Shown here piece after piece: positions 45,469-53,919 of a stretch of DNA of 64,000 nucleotides. Both the position numbers and the translations under genes were made by a program. Below the pieces are notes generated by a model. That model was not told the origin of the DNA. It saw only the letters and a program-made list of their open reading frames with translations, and ran no database searches. Origin of the DNA: Clostridium sp. 26_21 (GTDB taxonomy: Bacteria; Bacillota; Clostridia; TANB77; CAG-508); contig MNRO01000019.1 of NCBI GenBank assembly GCA_001915995.1, positions 62,001 through 126,000 on the forward strand. The letters are read 5' to 3'. Positions within the stretch are counted from its first letter, which is position 1. Every line of letters begins with the position of its first letter.

Positions 45469-46282
45469 ATGAAACAGAAAAATAACAATGAAAACATTTC
45501 TAAAGATAGAAAGAAATACATAAGAAAAATTAAAATAAGAAAATTAGAAATTTTATTCACACAAATAACTATAATAATTGCTTTTATAACACTTTGGGAA
45601 ATTCTTGCAGATAGAGGGAAAATAGATAGTTTCATAATGAGTCAGCCATCAAGAATATTAAAAACATTTTTAAATTTAACATCAAATAATTTATTAGAAC
45701 ACTTGAAAATAACAATAATAGAAACATTGCTAGGATTTTCAATAGGAGTAGTATTAGGGTTTATTATTGCAATAATATTATGGTGGTCACCATTTATATC
45801 AAAAGTATCAGAACCATTCTTAGTTGTATTAAATAGTTTACCTAAAATTGCATTAGGTCCTGTAATTATAATTTGGGTAGGTGCGGGAATGTCGGCAATA
45901 ATAACAGTTCGGAGTATCAATTTCATTAATTGTAACAGTCTTGGAATTATTGAATGGATTTATTGCAACAGATAAAGAAAAAATTAAAATGGCCCAAACA
46001 TTTAATGCTAATAAATTACAGATATTAACTAAGATAGTTATACCATCCAATATTCCAACATTTTTTAATACTTTAAAAGTAAATATAGGTCTAACACTTG
46101 TTGGAGTAATTTCAGGAGAATTTTTAGTCTCAAAAGGTGGTCTTGGATATTTGATTGTATATGGAGGGCAAGTATTTCAATTGGATTTAGTTATGACAAG
46201 TGTAATTATTCTTGCTTTTCTTGCAGCATTGATGTATGAAAGTATAGTTATTATAGAAAAATTGGTAATTAAGTATAATTAG
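45469..46282 (+). CDS. ABC transporter permease (SsuC-like), split by a +1 frame change at CGG
   Basis: The first frame runs 45469-45975 and shows the SsuC-type N-terminal half (LWEILADRG, then SLPKIALGPVIIIWVGAG). At codon 148, GTT-CGG-AGT leads to an unrelated tail. Skipping the C at 45910 gives GTT-GGA-GTA and restores a membrane helix (GVSISLIVTVLELLNGF), the cytoplasmic EAA-like loop (AQTFNANKLQILTKIVIPSNIP) and the rest to 46282. Together these give about 271 residues, normal for the family. The flanking ATPase and binding protein are intact. It is either a frameshift mutation, a sequence error or translational recoding; compare 8579. Confidence 0.8.
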
Positions 46283-46301
46283 GAAAGGAATTAGATTAAG
46301 C

Positions 46302-47312
46302 ATGAAAAGAACAATTATGTATATTTTTATAGCTATTATAATTGTAGCATTAGTGTTTTCAATAGGACTATTAAAAGAAAAAGATGATAGTAAATCTAAT
46401 TTGAAAACAATACAATTGAATGAAGTAACAAGGTCAGTATTTTATGCTCCTCAATATGTTGCAATAGCAAATGGATATTTTGAAGAACAAGGATTAAAGT
46501 TAGAAATAACAACAGGTCAAGGTGCAGATAAAGTAATGACAGCAATTTTAGCTGGTCAAAGTGATATTGGATTATGTGGACCAGAAGCGGCAATATATGT
46601 TTATAATGAGGGAAAAGAAGATTATGTAGAAGTTTTTGCACAATTAACTCAAAAAGATGGATCATTATTAGTAAGTAAAGAAAAAACAGATAATTTCAAA
46701 TGGACAGATTTAATAGGAAAAACGATAATACCAGGGCGTAAGGGTGGAGTTCCATATATGACATTTGAATATGTTTTAAAGAAAAATGGAATAAATCCAC
46801 AAACAGATGTAAATTTAGATGATAGTATAAAATTTGACTTAATGGCAGGAGCATTTACAGGTGGAAATGCAGAATATGTAACATTATTTGAACCAACAGC
46901 CTCAATGACACAAGATGCAGGAAAAGGATACATTGTTGCATCTGTTGGAGAAGCGGCTGGCGAAGTACCATATACAGCATATTGTGCTAAAAAAAGTTAT
47001 ATTGCTCAAAATTCAGATATAATAGAAGGATTTACAAAAGCTATTTATAAAGGGGAACAATATGTTAAAGAACATTCAGCACAAGAAATTGCAGAAAAGA
47101 TACAAAATTATTTTCCAGATACAACATTAGAATCTTTAACAAAATCTGTTCAAACATATAAAGATATTGAAGCTTGGAAAGAAAATCCTATTCTAAAAGA
47201 AGAAGCATTTGATAAATTACAAGAAATTATGACAATGGCAGGAGAATTAACTCAAAAAGCTCCTTATGAAAAAATTGTAAATAATAGTTATGCAGAGAAA
47301 ATAATAAAATAA
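46302..47312 (+). CDS. ABC transporter substrate-binding protein (SsuA/NMT1-like)
   Basis: The 336-residue protein has an N-terminal hydrophobic segment (about 4-24), then the binding-protein core: VFYAPQYVAIANGYFEEQGL, GADKVMTAILAGQSDIGLCG and ALFEPTAS-like VTLFEPTASM. These are typical of NMT1/SsuA/TauA folds for nitrate, sulfonate or pyrimidine-precursor ligands. There is no lipobox Cys after the leader, so it is either membrane-tethered by the helix or released, unlike most Gram-positive binding proteins. AGGAAAGG lies upstream, 20 nt after the permease. Confidence 0.85.
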   Translation: MKRTIMYIFIAIIIVALVFSIGLLKEKDDSKSNLKTIQLNEVTRSVFYAPQYVAIANGYFEEQGLKLEITTGQGADKVMTAILAGQSDIGLCGPEAAIYVYNEGKEDYVEVFAQLTQKDGSLLVSKEKTDNFKWTDLIGKTIIPGRKGGVPYMTFEYVLKKNGINPQTDVNLDDSIKFDLMAGAFTGGNAEYVTLFEPTASMTQDAGKGYIVASVGEAAGEVPYTAYCAKKSYIAQNSDIIEGFTKAIYKGEQYVKEHSAQEIAEKIQNYFPDTTLESLTKSVQTYKDIEAWKENPILKEEAFDKLQEIMTMAGELTQKAPYEKIVNNSYAEKIIK

Positions 47313-47313
47313 T

Positions 47314-47342
47314 TTGACAAGTTATGTAAATTGTAGTATAAT
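47314..47342 (+). promoter_or_regulatory. Consensus sigma-A promoter
   Basis: TTGACA, 17 bp, TATAAT, beginning 2 nt after the preceding stop codon. Confidence 0.85.
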
Positions 47343-47385
47343 TAATTATGTTATGTTAATATAAAATTATTTTAGGAGGAATAAA

Positions 47386-47571
47386 ATGAGTATATATGGA
47401 TTTATTCATAATAATCATATTTTAGATTTACAAGAAAAGTTTCAACAAAATAAACTTGATTTATCAACATTAACAGAAAATGAAATGAGTGGATTAATAG
47501 ATTTATATCAAAAGCAAATTAATGAAAAATTGAGCAAAATAGATAGAATACAAAAAAAGATTAATAACTAA
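47386..47571 (+). CDS. Small helical protein of unknown function
   Basis: The 61-residue protein has its own consensus promoter, a strong Shine-Dalgarno (TTAGGAGGA) and a 17-bp terminator, so it is certainly a gene. It is charged and helical after GFIHNNHILDLQEKF, with the region LTENEMSGLIDLYQKQINEKL likely to form a helical hairpin. There are no Cys residues or membrane segments. It somewhat recalls Spo0E-like helical hairpins, but the Spo0E signature is not present. Function unknown. Confidence 0.75.
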   Translation: MSIYGFIHNNHILDLQEKFQQNKLDLSTLTENEMSGLIDLYQKQINEKLSKIDRIQKKINN

Positions 47572-47572
47572 A

Positions 47573-47613
47573 AAAAGACTTATAATCTAGTTATATTAGA
47601 TTATAAGTCTTTT
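47573..47613 (+). terminator. Intrinsic terminator
   Basis: AAAAGACTTATAATCTA pairs with TAGATTATAAGTCTTTT, a perfect 17-bp stem. Confidence 0.9.
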
Positions 47614-47658
47614 AAATTTTTATATAATAATGCTCAGAGAAGTTTGGTATATGATGTG

Positions 47659-47687
47659 TTGACATATTGTTAGTGTGATGATATAAT
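47659..47687 (+). promoter_or_regulatory. Consensus sigma-A promoter
   Basis: TTGACA, 17 bp, TATAAT with extended -10 (ATGA). Confidence 0.85.
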
Positions 47688-47741
47688 ACCATAGAAAATT
47701 CTTTGCAAGTATTTGCAGAGGCAATAATAGGAGGTTTTGAC

Positions 47742-48452
47742 ATGAAAAGAAAAACAGCAGCTATGCAACAAAAGGTAGAAACATTAGAATTGCCCTTGGA
47801 AAATACTGAGCGCCTCAATAGCCTTGCTAAGGCTTTAATTAAAGAGGCAATTGTCAACAATAAAGCTAGAAAGGATATGTATGAATTAATTGATGAGTTA
47901 TGGAATGAAACATTCTTAGAGGTGTATCCTCTTGAAGAAGAAAGTGATGAGGAAAAAACATTTAGAGAAAAAGCCAAAAGTTTTCTTAAGAAAAATGAAG
48001 ATCAATTTAAGACATATTTTAACAATATGCCTAGCATAGACTTGCAAAATGCAAAGCTCCCAGCACAGTTAAAAAGATCATTATATAAAAAAGGATCATT
48101 TGTAAATAGATATGATTGTTGGGATGGTGTGCAAGCAATTAAACCATCAATTGAAATTGAAACATCAATTGTCCTAGAAGTTATTTGTGCTATCAATAAA
48201 GCATTTTCTAAATATGATCATATTAGTGAAAAACATATTGTAGAAATTGCAGTAAAGAGGATGAATTCCATTTATGTGGAACAAAGAAGATCTCAGGCTG
48301 TGTATGTAAGGTTAGTACTTAACTGGTTGGTTATTTATTTCAGAGGTAATAGATCAAGTAAGGAATGTAAGGAATTCATTAGTCAATTTGATTGTGAAAG
48401 TAAGTTCGAAGAAATATTGTGTAAATTGATATTCGAAATTAGTAATTGTTGA
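47742..48452 (+). CDS. Unknown cytoplasmic protein
   Basis: ATG 47742 follows TAGGAGG, giving 236 residues. It has a basic start (KRKTAAMQQK), an acidic central helix (YPLEEESDEEKTFREK) and a C-terminal Cys/Tyr/Trp-containing region (RSQAVYVRLVLNWLVIYF), but no signal peptide, membrane helix or known catalytic motif. Codons are less ATA-biased than in neighbouring housekeeping genes, as in the 40.7-43.4 kb pair, suggesting recent acquisition. It is a single-gene unit with its own promoter and terminator. I do not recognise the family. Confidence 0.65.
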   Translation: MKRKTAAMQQKVETLELPLENTERLNSLAKALIKEAIVNNKARKDMYELIDELWNETFLEVYPLEEESDEEKTFREKAKSFLKKNEDQFKTYFNNMPSIDLQNAKLPAQLKRSLYKKGSFVNRYDCWDGVQAIKPSIEIETSIVLEVICAINKAFSKYDHISEKHIVEIAVKRMNSIYVEQRRSQAVYVRLVLNWLVIYFRGNRSSKECKEFISQFDCESKFEEILCKLIFEISNC

Positions 48453-48460
48453 TTATAAAG

Positions 48461-48499
48461 TGACCCAATTTTCTGAAATTAGAAGATTGGGCCATTTTT
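48461..48499 (+). terminator. Intrinsic terminator
   Basis: GACCCAATTTTCT pairs with AGAAGATTGGGCC (with G-T pairs), followed by ATTTTT. Confidence 0.8.
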
Positions 48500-48584
48500 A
48501 TTAAAAAACTATGGAAAAATATATAATTTTATGTTAAAATAGAAATGTTAAAAATGAGAAATAATAAAGGAGAATAAAATAAAT

Positions 48585-49877
48585 ATGAAAGAAATCGAAT
48601 TAAGAAATGTAAAAGGAACTACAGATTATTCACCAAGAGAACAATATATAAGAAACTATATATCAGATACACTAAAATGTGTATTTGAAAAATATGGATT
48701 TAAGCCATTACAAACACCACTATTATGTTACTATGATTTATTAGCATTAAAATATGATGAAGAAAATGATATATTAAAAGAAGTATATAAAGTATCTGAT
48801 CAGGGAAACAGAAATTTAGCATTAAGATATGATTTAACAGTACCATTTGCAAAATATATAGCAATAAATCAGAATACAAAACTTCCATTCAAAAGATATG
48901 AAATAGGAGAAGTATTTAGAAATGGACCTGTAAAGTTAGGTAGAGATAGAGAATTTATACAATGTGATGTAGATAGTGTTGGAATAGAAGGACAATTAGT
49001 AGAAGCAGAATTTATTGCATTATATGTAGAAGCATATAGCAAACTTGGAATAGATGTTGTAATAAAATATAATAATAGAAAATTCTTATCAGGGATAATA
49101 ATTGAAGCAGGTATATCTGAAGAATTAATTACAGATACAATAACAATAATTGATAAATTTGAAAAATTAACAAAAGAAGAACTACAAAAGGAATTCTTAA
49201 AAATTGGATTAAATGAAGAACAAATTGAAAAATTATATTCATATCTACAAATGAATATTGAAGAACTAATAAAATTAGAAAACAAAAATGATGTTTTAGC
49301 ACAAGGAATTCAAGAATTAGAAACATTGAAACAATATATAAAGGAACTTGAATTAACAAAATATGTACAATTTTCACCATCATTAGCAAGAGGACAAGAA
49401 TATTATACAGGAACAGTATTTGAAGTATATGTAACAGATGGAAGTATAAAATCAAGTATTGGTGGAGGAGGCCGTTATGATAAGATGATAACAGACTTCA
49501 TAAATGATGGAAAAGAATATCCAGCAGTTGGAATAAGTTTTGGACTAAATGTTATATATGAAATATTAAAAAATAGAGAAGAATTTACTGAAAAAGCCTT
49601 AACAGATATATTTATAATACCAATGGGAACACAAATTCAATGTTTAAAAATAGCAGAAATAATGAGAAAAGCAGGGTATAGAGTTGAAGTTGAAATGAAA
49701 AAAAGAAAAATGAAAAAATCATTAGAATATGCTAATGAAGAAAATATACCATATGTATTCATTTTAGGCGAAGATGAATTAGCTCAAAATAATATATCTG
49801 TAAAAAATATGAAGGAAAAGAAACAAGATATTATTGACATTGATAATATAGTAGAAAACTTTGAAAAAATAAAGTAA
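48585..49877 (+). CDS. hisS: Histidyl-tRNA synthetase
   Basis: The 430-residue class II synthetase has the N-terminal VKGTTDYSPRE, motif 1-type strands, the substrate loop RYDLTVPFAKY, motif 2 FRNGPVKLGRDREFIQCDVD, the histidine-binding FSPSLARGQEYYTGT and motif 3 GGGGRYDKM, then a C-terminal anticodon-binding domain. It charges tRNA-His. The motif 2 form (GPVKLGR...QCDVD) resembles the archaea-like branch. No T-box was seen in the short leader. It is a single gene. Confidence 0.93.
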   Translation: MKEIELRNVKGTTDYSPREQYIRNYISDTLKCVFEKYGFKPLQTPLLCYYDLLALKYDEENDILKEVYKVSDQGNRNLALRYDLTVPFAKYIAINQNTKLPFKRYEIGEVFRNGPVKLGRDREFIQCDVDSVGIEGQLVEAEFIALYVEAYSKLGIDVVIKYNNRKFLSGIIIEAGISEELITDTITIIDKFEKLTKEELQKEFLKIGLNEEQIEKLYSYLQMNIEELIKLENKNDVLAQGIQELETLKQYIKELELTKYVQFSPSLARGQEYYTGTVFEVYVTDGSIKSSIGGGGRYDKMITDFINDGKEYPAVGISFGLNVIYEILKNREEFTEKALTDIFIIPMGTQIQCLKIAEIMRKAGYRVEVEMKKRKMKKSLEYANEENIPYVFILGEDELAQNNISVKNMKEKKQDIIDIDNIVENFEKIK

Positions 49878-49881
49878 AATA

Positions 49882-49910
49882 TTTACATTTATGTTAATCA
49901 GTGATATAAT
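49882..49910 (+). promoter_or_regulatory. Sigma-A promoter
   Basis: TTTACA, 17 bp, TATAAT with extended -10 (GTGA), starting 4 nt after hisS. Confidence 0.75.
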
Positions 49911-49944
49911 ATTTAAAGTTTTATTACATAAGGAGGAAGGCTTA

Positions 49945-50217
49945 ATGTTAATTTTCGCCAAGAGTTTATATCCTGCACCACTTTTGGATATTGAAATTGT
50001 AGCAAACGAAGAGCTAGAAAAAATTCATGCAATTTTAACAATTGTAAAACTTATTGATTTGGCACAAGAAAAGTATAAAGCAATTCCAAATGAACAATAT
50101 TGTCCGAGAATGAATAAAAATATTTCAAGAGAAATAATAAGTGTTAAAGGAGAATTGATATTTCCTAAAGCTGAAGATTCAAAGGAATTTGCATTTGGTT
50201 TGACAAAAATTTTTTAA
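49945..50217 (+). CDS. Small protein of unknown function
   Basis: ATG 49945 follows AAGGAGGAAGG; the longer frame from 49891 would include the promoter and is rejected. The 90-residue product has a mixed alpha/beta pattern (LLDIEIVANEELEKIHAILTI), one Cys and a Pro-rich region (AIPNEQYCPRMNK), with no membrane segment. Own promoter and terminator support it as a real gene. No family is recognised. Confidence 0.65.
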   Translation: MLIFAKSLYPAPLLDIEIVANEELEKIHAILTIVKLIDLAQEKYKAIPNEQYCPRMNKNISREIISVKGELIFPKAEDSKEFAFGLTKIF

Positions 50218-50232
50218 TTAAGCTAACTTGAA

Positions 50233-50262
50233 AGACACTCTCAAACTAGAGGGTGTTTTTTC
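50233..50262 (+). terminator. Intrinsic terminator
   Basis: ACACTCTC, loop AAACTA, GAGGGTGT, then TTTTT. Confidence 0.85.
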
Positions 50263-50295
50263 TATAATAAAATATTTAATTTTTTATTAAAACTA

Positions 50296-50324
50296 TAGAC
50301 AATACATATAATATATAATATAAT
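50296..50324 (+). promoter_or_regulatory. Sigma-A-like promoter
   Basis: TAGACA, 17 bp, TATAAT upstream of the HlyIII-family gene. The region is TA-repetitive, so the exact register is uncertain. Confidence 0.5.
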
Positions 50325-50327
50325 ATC

Positions 50328-50348
50328 ATCTAGTATTAAATACTAGAT
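50328..50348. promoter_or_regulatory. 21-bp palindrome at the HlyIII transcription start
   Basis: ATCTAGTATT-A-AATACTAGAT is a perfect inverted repeat directly downstream of the -10, where a repressor would block initiation. The cognate regulator is unknown; it could also form an RNA hairpin at the 5' end. Confidence 0.5.
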
Positions 50349-50367
50349 AACTAAGGAGGATTATATT

Positions 50368-51042
50368 ATGAAAAGAACAAAATTGAAAGATAGAGTATTA
50401 CCAACATACACAAAAGGAGAAGAAATATTTAATATGGTTTCACATATTGTTGGAGGAGCATTAGGAGTAATAACAACAATACTTGCTATTGTAATTGGAG
50501 CAATTCGCCACAATGGATATGGGATTGTAAGTGGTATCATTTTTGGAGTATCAATGATATTTTTATATACAATGTCAAGCATATATCATGGACTTAGTCC
50601 TAAAAAATTGTCAAAAAAAGTAATGCAAATAATGGACCATTGTGCGATATTTGTACTTATAGCAGGCTCATATACACCATTTGCATTATGTACATTAAGA
50701 GAATATTCACCTGCTCTTGGTTGGACTATATTTGCTATAATTTGGATTTTTGCAGCATTAGGAATAACATTAAATGCAATTGATTTAAAAAAGTATAAAA
50801 TATTTTCAATGATTTGTTATTTAGTAATGGGATGGTGTATCATAATAAAAGCAAATTTATTGCCTGAATTACTTACAATGCCTGGATTTATATTATTATT
50901 GATAGGAGGAATTATTTATACAATTGGTGCAGTATTATATGGATTAGGAAAAAAGCATAAATATATCCATTCAATATTTCACTTAAGTGTATTTTTCGGA
51001 AATTTATTACATGTAATATGTATATTAATGTATGTAATTTAA
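50368..51042 (+). CDS. Hemolysin III (PAQR/YqfA) family membrane protein
   Basis: The 224-residue protein has seven hydrophobic segments and the conserved metal-site motifs of the HlyIII/PAQR family: SSIYHGL, MDHCAIFVLIAGSYTPF and HSIFHLSVFFGNLLH. Family members are membrane hydrolase-like proteins linked to membrane homeostasis; despite the name, haemolysis is not implied. AAGGAGG lies upstream of the ATG. The gene has its own promoter with a palindromic operator-like site. Confidence 0.92.
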   Translation: MKRTKLKDRVLPTYTKGEEIFNMVSHIVGGALGVITTILAIVIGAIRHNGYGIVSGIIFGVSMIFLYTMSSIYHGLSPKKLSKKVMQIMDHCAIFVLIAGSYTPFALCTLREYSPALGWTIFAIIWIFAALGITLNAIDLKKYKIFSMICYLVMGWCIIIKANLLPELLTMPGFILLLIGGIIYTIGAVLYGLGKKHKYIHSIFHLSVFFGNLLHVICILMYVI

Positions 51043-51120
51043 TGGAGAATGTTGTCGATGAAAAGTCTATAAATCTTCAAGTAATATCTTGAAAAACAAA
51101 TATAATTATGTTAAGATTTA

Positions 51121-51150
51121 AACATACTAAGATTTTTAGTATGTTTTTTT
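51121..51150 (+). terminator. Intrinsic terminator
   Basis: AACATACTAA pairs with TTAGTATGTT around GATTT, followed by a T-run. Confidence 0.8.
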
Positions 51151-51202
51151 CTATATAGAAAGTTTAATTCAAAACAATTTATTTCAAGAAAGGAAATTCA
51201 AA

Positions 51203-53059
51203 ATGAAATTCAAGAAAATATTAAATATAATTTTAGTAGTATTTATTTTTATAAATACTTTTCAAAGTTATGCAAATGCAAATATAATACCCATGGAAGA
51301 AGTTTATATAGAAGATTTTGGAGAATGTGAAAGACATATACAATATCATAGAGAAAGTGATGGGGTATGGAGTTATATAATAACAAATATGGTAGGATAT
51401 AAAATAGATGGTAAATTACATTATGCATATTGTATGCAACGTGATAGAAAAGGTGCAGGAGGAGAGGCAGATGGATATAATGTAAAAATAAGTGATATGT
51501 TAAAAAATTCGGAAGTTTGGAGAGCAATAATAAATGGTTTTCCATATAAAACAGCAGAAGAACTAGATGTAAAAAATGATCAAGATGCATTTGTTGCAAC
51601 AAAACAAGCAATATATTGTGTTATGTATGGATGGAATGTTGACTTAAGATATGTAGGTGTTGATGATGAGGGATGGAGAATTGTTGATGCAATAAGAAGA
51701 ATAGTAAATTCAGCAAGAAATGGAACAGATACACCAGGCAAAACAAACTTATTTACAATAAATAAAATAGGTGAATTAAAAAAGGAATCAGACCAATACT
51801 ATTCTCAAGAATTTGAAGTACATAATGGTGCTGAAATGGAAAGTTATGAGATAACAAATATAAAAAATTTTCCTACAGGAAGTTTCTCTGTTGATATGAA
51901 TAATAATAAAAGAACTATATTTACTAGTGGCAAAAACTTTAAAATATTAATACCCACAGATAAAATTATTGAAAATTTTGATGGAATTGTAACAATAAGT
52001 GGTAAATTAAAAACATATCCAATTTTTTATGGAGAAAGCTATGACAAAGAACGTCAAGACTATGCATTAACATATGATGCATTTGAAAATATAAGTGCAG
52101 AAGCAATATTGAAAATAAATGCATATAAATCTAAATTAAAAATTTACAAAATAGATTCAGAAACAAATAAACCAATTGAAGGTGTTGAATTTAATTTTAA
52201 GTATAATAATGGAAAAAATATAGGAAATTATAAAACAGATAAAAATGGAATAATTGAGATTAATAATTTAAGACAAGGAAAAATTGTAATAACAGAAATA
52301 AAAACTCAGAATCAGTATATATTAGATGAAAATAAAAGAGAAATTATATTAGAATATGAAGGTGAAAAAGAAGTAAAAATAGAAAATAGTAGAAAAAAAG
52401 GAAATATCAATATATTAAAAGTTGACAAAGATGATAATAAAGCAACAATAGAAGGAGTTGAATTTGATCTACTTGACTCAACTGGCAAAAATATAATAAA
52501 ACATGTAAAAACAGATAAAAATGGTAAAGCAGAAATAAAAAATCTTGATATAGGAAAATATATATTAAGAGAAACCAAAACAAGAAAAGAATATAAAATT
52601 GCACTTGAACAAAATATAACAATAGAATGGGGTAAAACATTAAATTTAACAATTGAAAATGAAAAAATGAAAGGAAAAGTAAAAATTACAAAAATAAGTG
52701 AAGATGATAATTTGATAACAGGAGAAGTTGCTGGAACACCAATTGCAAATGTAAAATTTGAAATATATGATGATTCTGAAAAACTAGTAGATACACTTAT
52801 TACAAAAGCAGATGGAATTGCAATTTCAAAAGATTTAGTTGTAGGGAAATATATAGTTAAAGAAAAAGAAACAGGAAAATATTATGAAATAAATGAAAAA
52901 AATTTTGAAATTGAAATAACCAAAAATGGAGAAGTAGTAGATTTAACAATAAGTAATAAATCTAAAACTCCACCACCAGAAAAACCAAAAGAAGAAACTC
53001 CAAAAATAGAAGTTCCTCCAATTGAACCAATTAAAAAATTACCTGTTACAGGGTATTAA
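51203..53059 (+). CDS. Secreted thioester-domain / Cna-B surface protein ending at LPVTGY
   Basis: The 618-residue protein has a signal peptide ending ANA (about 26). A thioester domain follows, with Cys77 (YAYCMQ) and Gln135 (ATKQAIYC), the residues that form the internal thioester in TQXA-type adhesins. Three SpaA/Cna-B-like domains come next, with YKIDSETNKPIEGVEF, KVDKDDNKATIEGVEF and PIANVKFEIYDD, probably isopeptide-stabilised. A Pro/Glu-rich stalk ends in KKLPVTGY and stops at once. The hydrophobic helix and basic tail of a sortase signal are missing. The 3' end overlaps deoD by 4 bp. It is an adhesin-type protein with an apparently truncated wall anchor. Confidence 0.85.
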   Translation: MKFKKILNIILVVFIFINTFQSYANANIIPMEEVYIEDFGECERHIQYHRESDGVWSYIITNMVGYKIDGKLHYAYCMQRDRKGAGGEADGYNVKISDMLKNSEVWRAIINGFPYKTAEELDVKNDQDAFVATKQAIYCVMYGWNVDLRYVGVDDEGWRIVDAIRRIVNSARNGTDTPGKTNLFTINKIGELKKESDQYYSQEFEVHNGAEMESYEITNIKNFPTGSFSVDMNNNKRTIFTSGKNFKILIPTDKIIENFDGIVTISGKLKTYPIFYGESYDKERQDYALTYDAFENISAEAILKINAYKSKLKIYKIDSETNKPIEGVEFNFKYNNGKNIGNYKTDKNGIIEINNLRQGKIVITEIKTQNQYILDENKREIILEYEGEKEVKIENSRKKGNINILKVDKDDNKATIEGVEFDLLDSTGKNIIKHVKTDKNGKAEIKNLDIGKYILRETKTRKEYKIALEQNITIEWGKTLNLTIENEKMKGKVKITKISEDDNLITGEVAGTPIANVKFEIYDDSEKLVDTLITKADGIAISKDLVVGKYIVKEKETGKYYEINEKNFEIEITKNGEVVDLTISNKSKTPPPEKPKEETPKIEVPPIEPIKKLPVTGY

Positions 53060-53784
53060 TCTGTAATCTTTAAACTACTATCTAAAGCAAGTTTAATCAT
53101 ATTAGTTAAACCTGTTTGTCTTTCTTCAGGTGTTGCAACTTCTTTGATATATTTTGAATCAACAACACTCATAATACAAGCTGCTTTTTTGTTAAGAACT
53201 TTTGCTACATAGAATAATGCAAAAGCTTCCATTTCAGCTGAAACAGGATTAAAATCTTTTGGTACTCTATCTAAAAATTTATTTACATCAGTCATGTATA
53301 AATCAAAACAATCTGTACAAACAGTATTTCCTTTACATAAACTTATATTATTCTCTTTTGCTGTTTCTTCAAGAATCTTATTTAATTCATAATTTCCAGA
53401 AACTATATGACAATCTTCATTATTTAATGTTAAAGCAAAATTTCCCTCGCTAAATACATTTTCAGCAAGTATAATATCAAATAATTTTAATTCTGGCTTA
53501 TAAGAGCCACAAGAACCAATTCTTATAATATTTTCAACTCCATAGTATTTATATAATTCATATGAATATATTCCCATACTTGGCATTCCCATTCCAGAAG
53601 CCATAATAGTTAATTCTTTTCCTTTATATTTTCCTGTATAAGCAAATATTCCTCTTACAGAATTTACTAATTTGTAATTATCTAAAAAATTTTCAGCAAT
53701 ATATTTAGCTCTTAAAGGATCTCCTGGCATAATAACAGTTTTTGCAATATCTCCTAAGTTTGCTTCATTATGTGGTGTAGACAT
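53056..53784 (-). CDS. deoD: Purine-nucleoside phosphorylase DeoD
   Basis: The 242-residue protein has PHNEANLGDIAKTVIMPGDPLRAKYIAE-type N-terminal motifs (MPGDPLRA), IIRIGSCGSY and the catalytic-region AEMEAFALFYVA of hexameric DeoD enzymes. It cleaves purine (deoxy)nucleosides with phosphate to give the base and ribose-1-phosphate for salvage. GAGGAGG lies upstream. It is a single gene, convergent with the Cna-B gene by overlapping stop codons (TTAA), with no room for a terminator between them. Confidence 0.95.
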   Translation of the reverse strand: MSTPHNEANLGDIAKTVIMPGDPLRAKYIAENFLDNYKLVNSVRGIFAYTGKYKGKELTIMASGMGMPSMGIYSYELYKYYGVENIIRIGSCGSYKPELKLFDIILAENVFSEGNFALTLNNEDCHIVSGNYELNKILEETAKENNISLCKGNTVCTDCFDLYMTDVNKFLDRVPKDFNPVSAEMEAFALFYVAKVLNKKAACIMSVVDSKYIKEVATPEERQTGLTNMIKLALDSSLKITD

Positions 53785-53919
53785 AAAATACCTCCTCTAT
53801 ATAAAATATTTCAAAAAAATTATAACAATAAAAATATAAAATAGCAATAAAACTTGTAACATTTTCCATATAAGTACATATAATTATTATGAAATAATTT
53901 ATGAAAGGAAAGTGATTTT

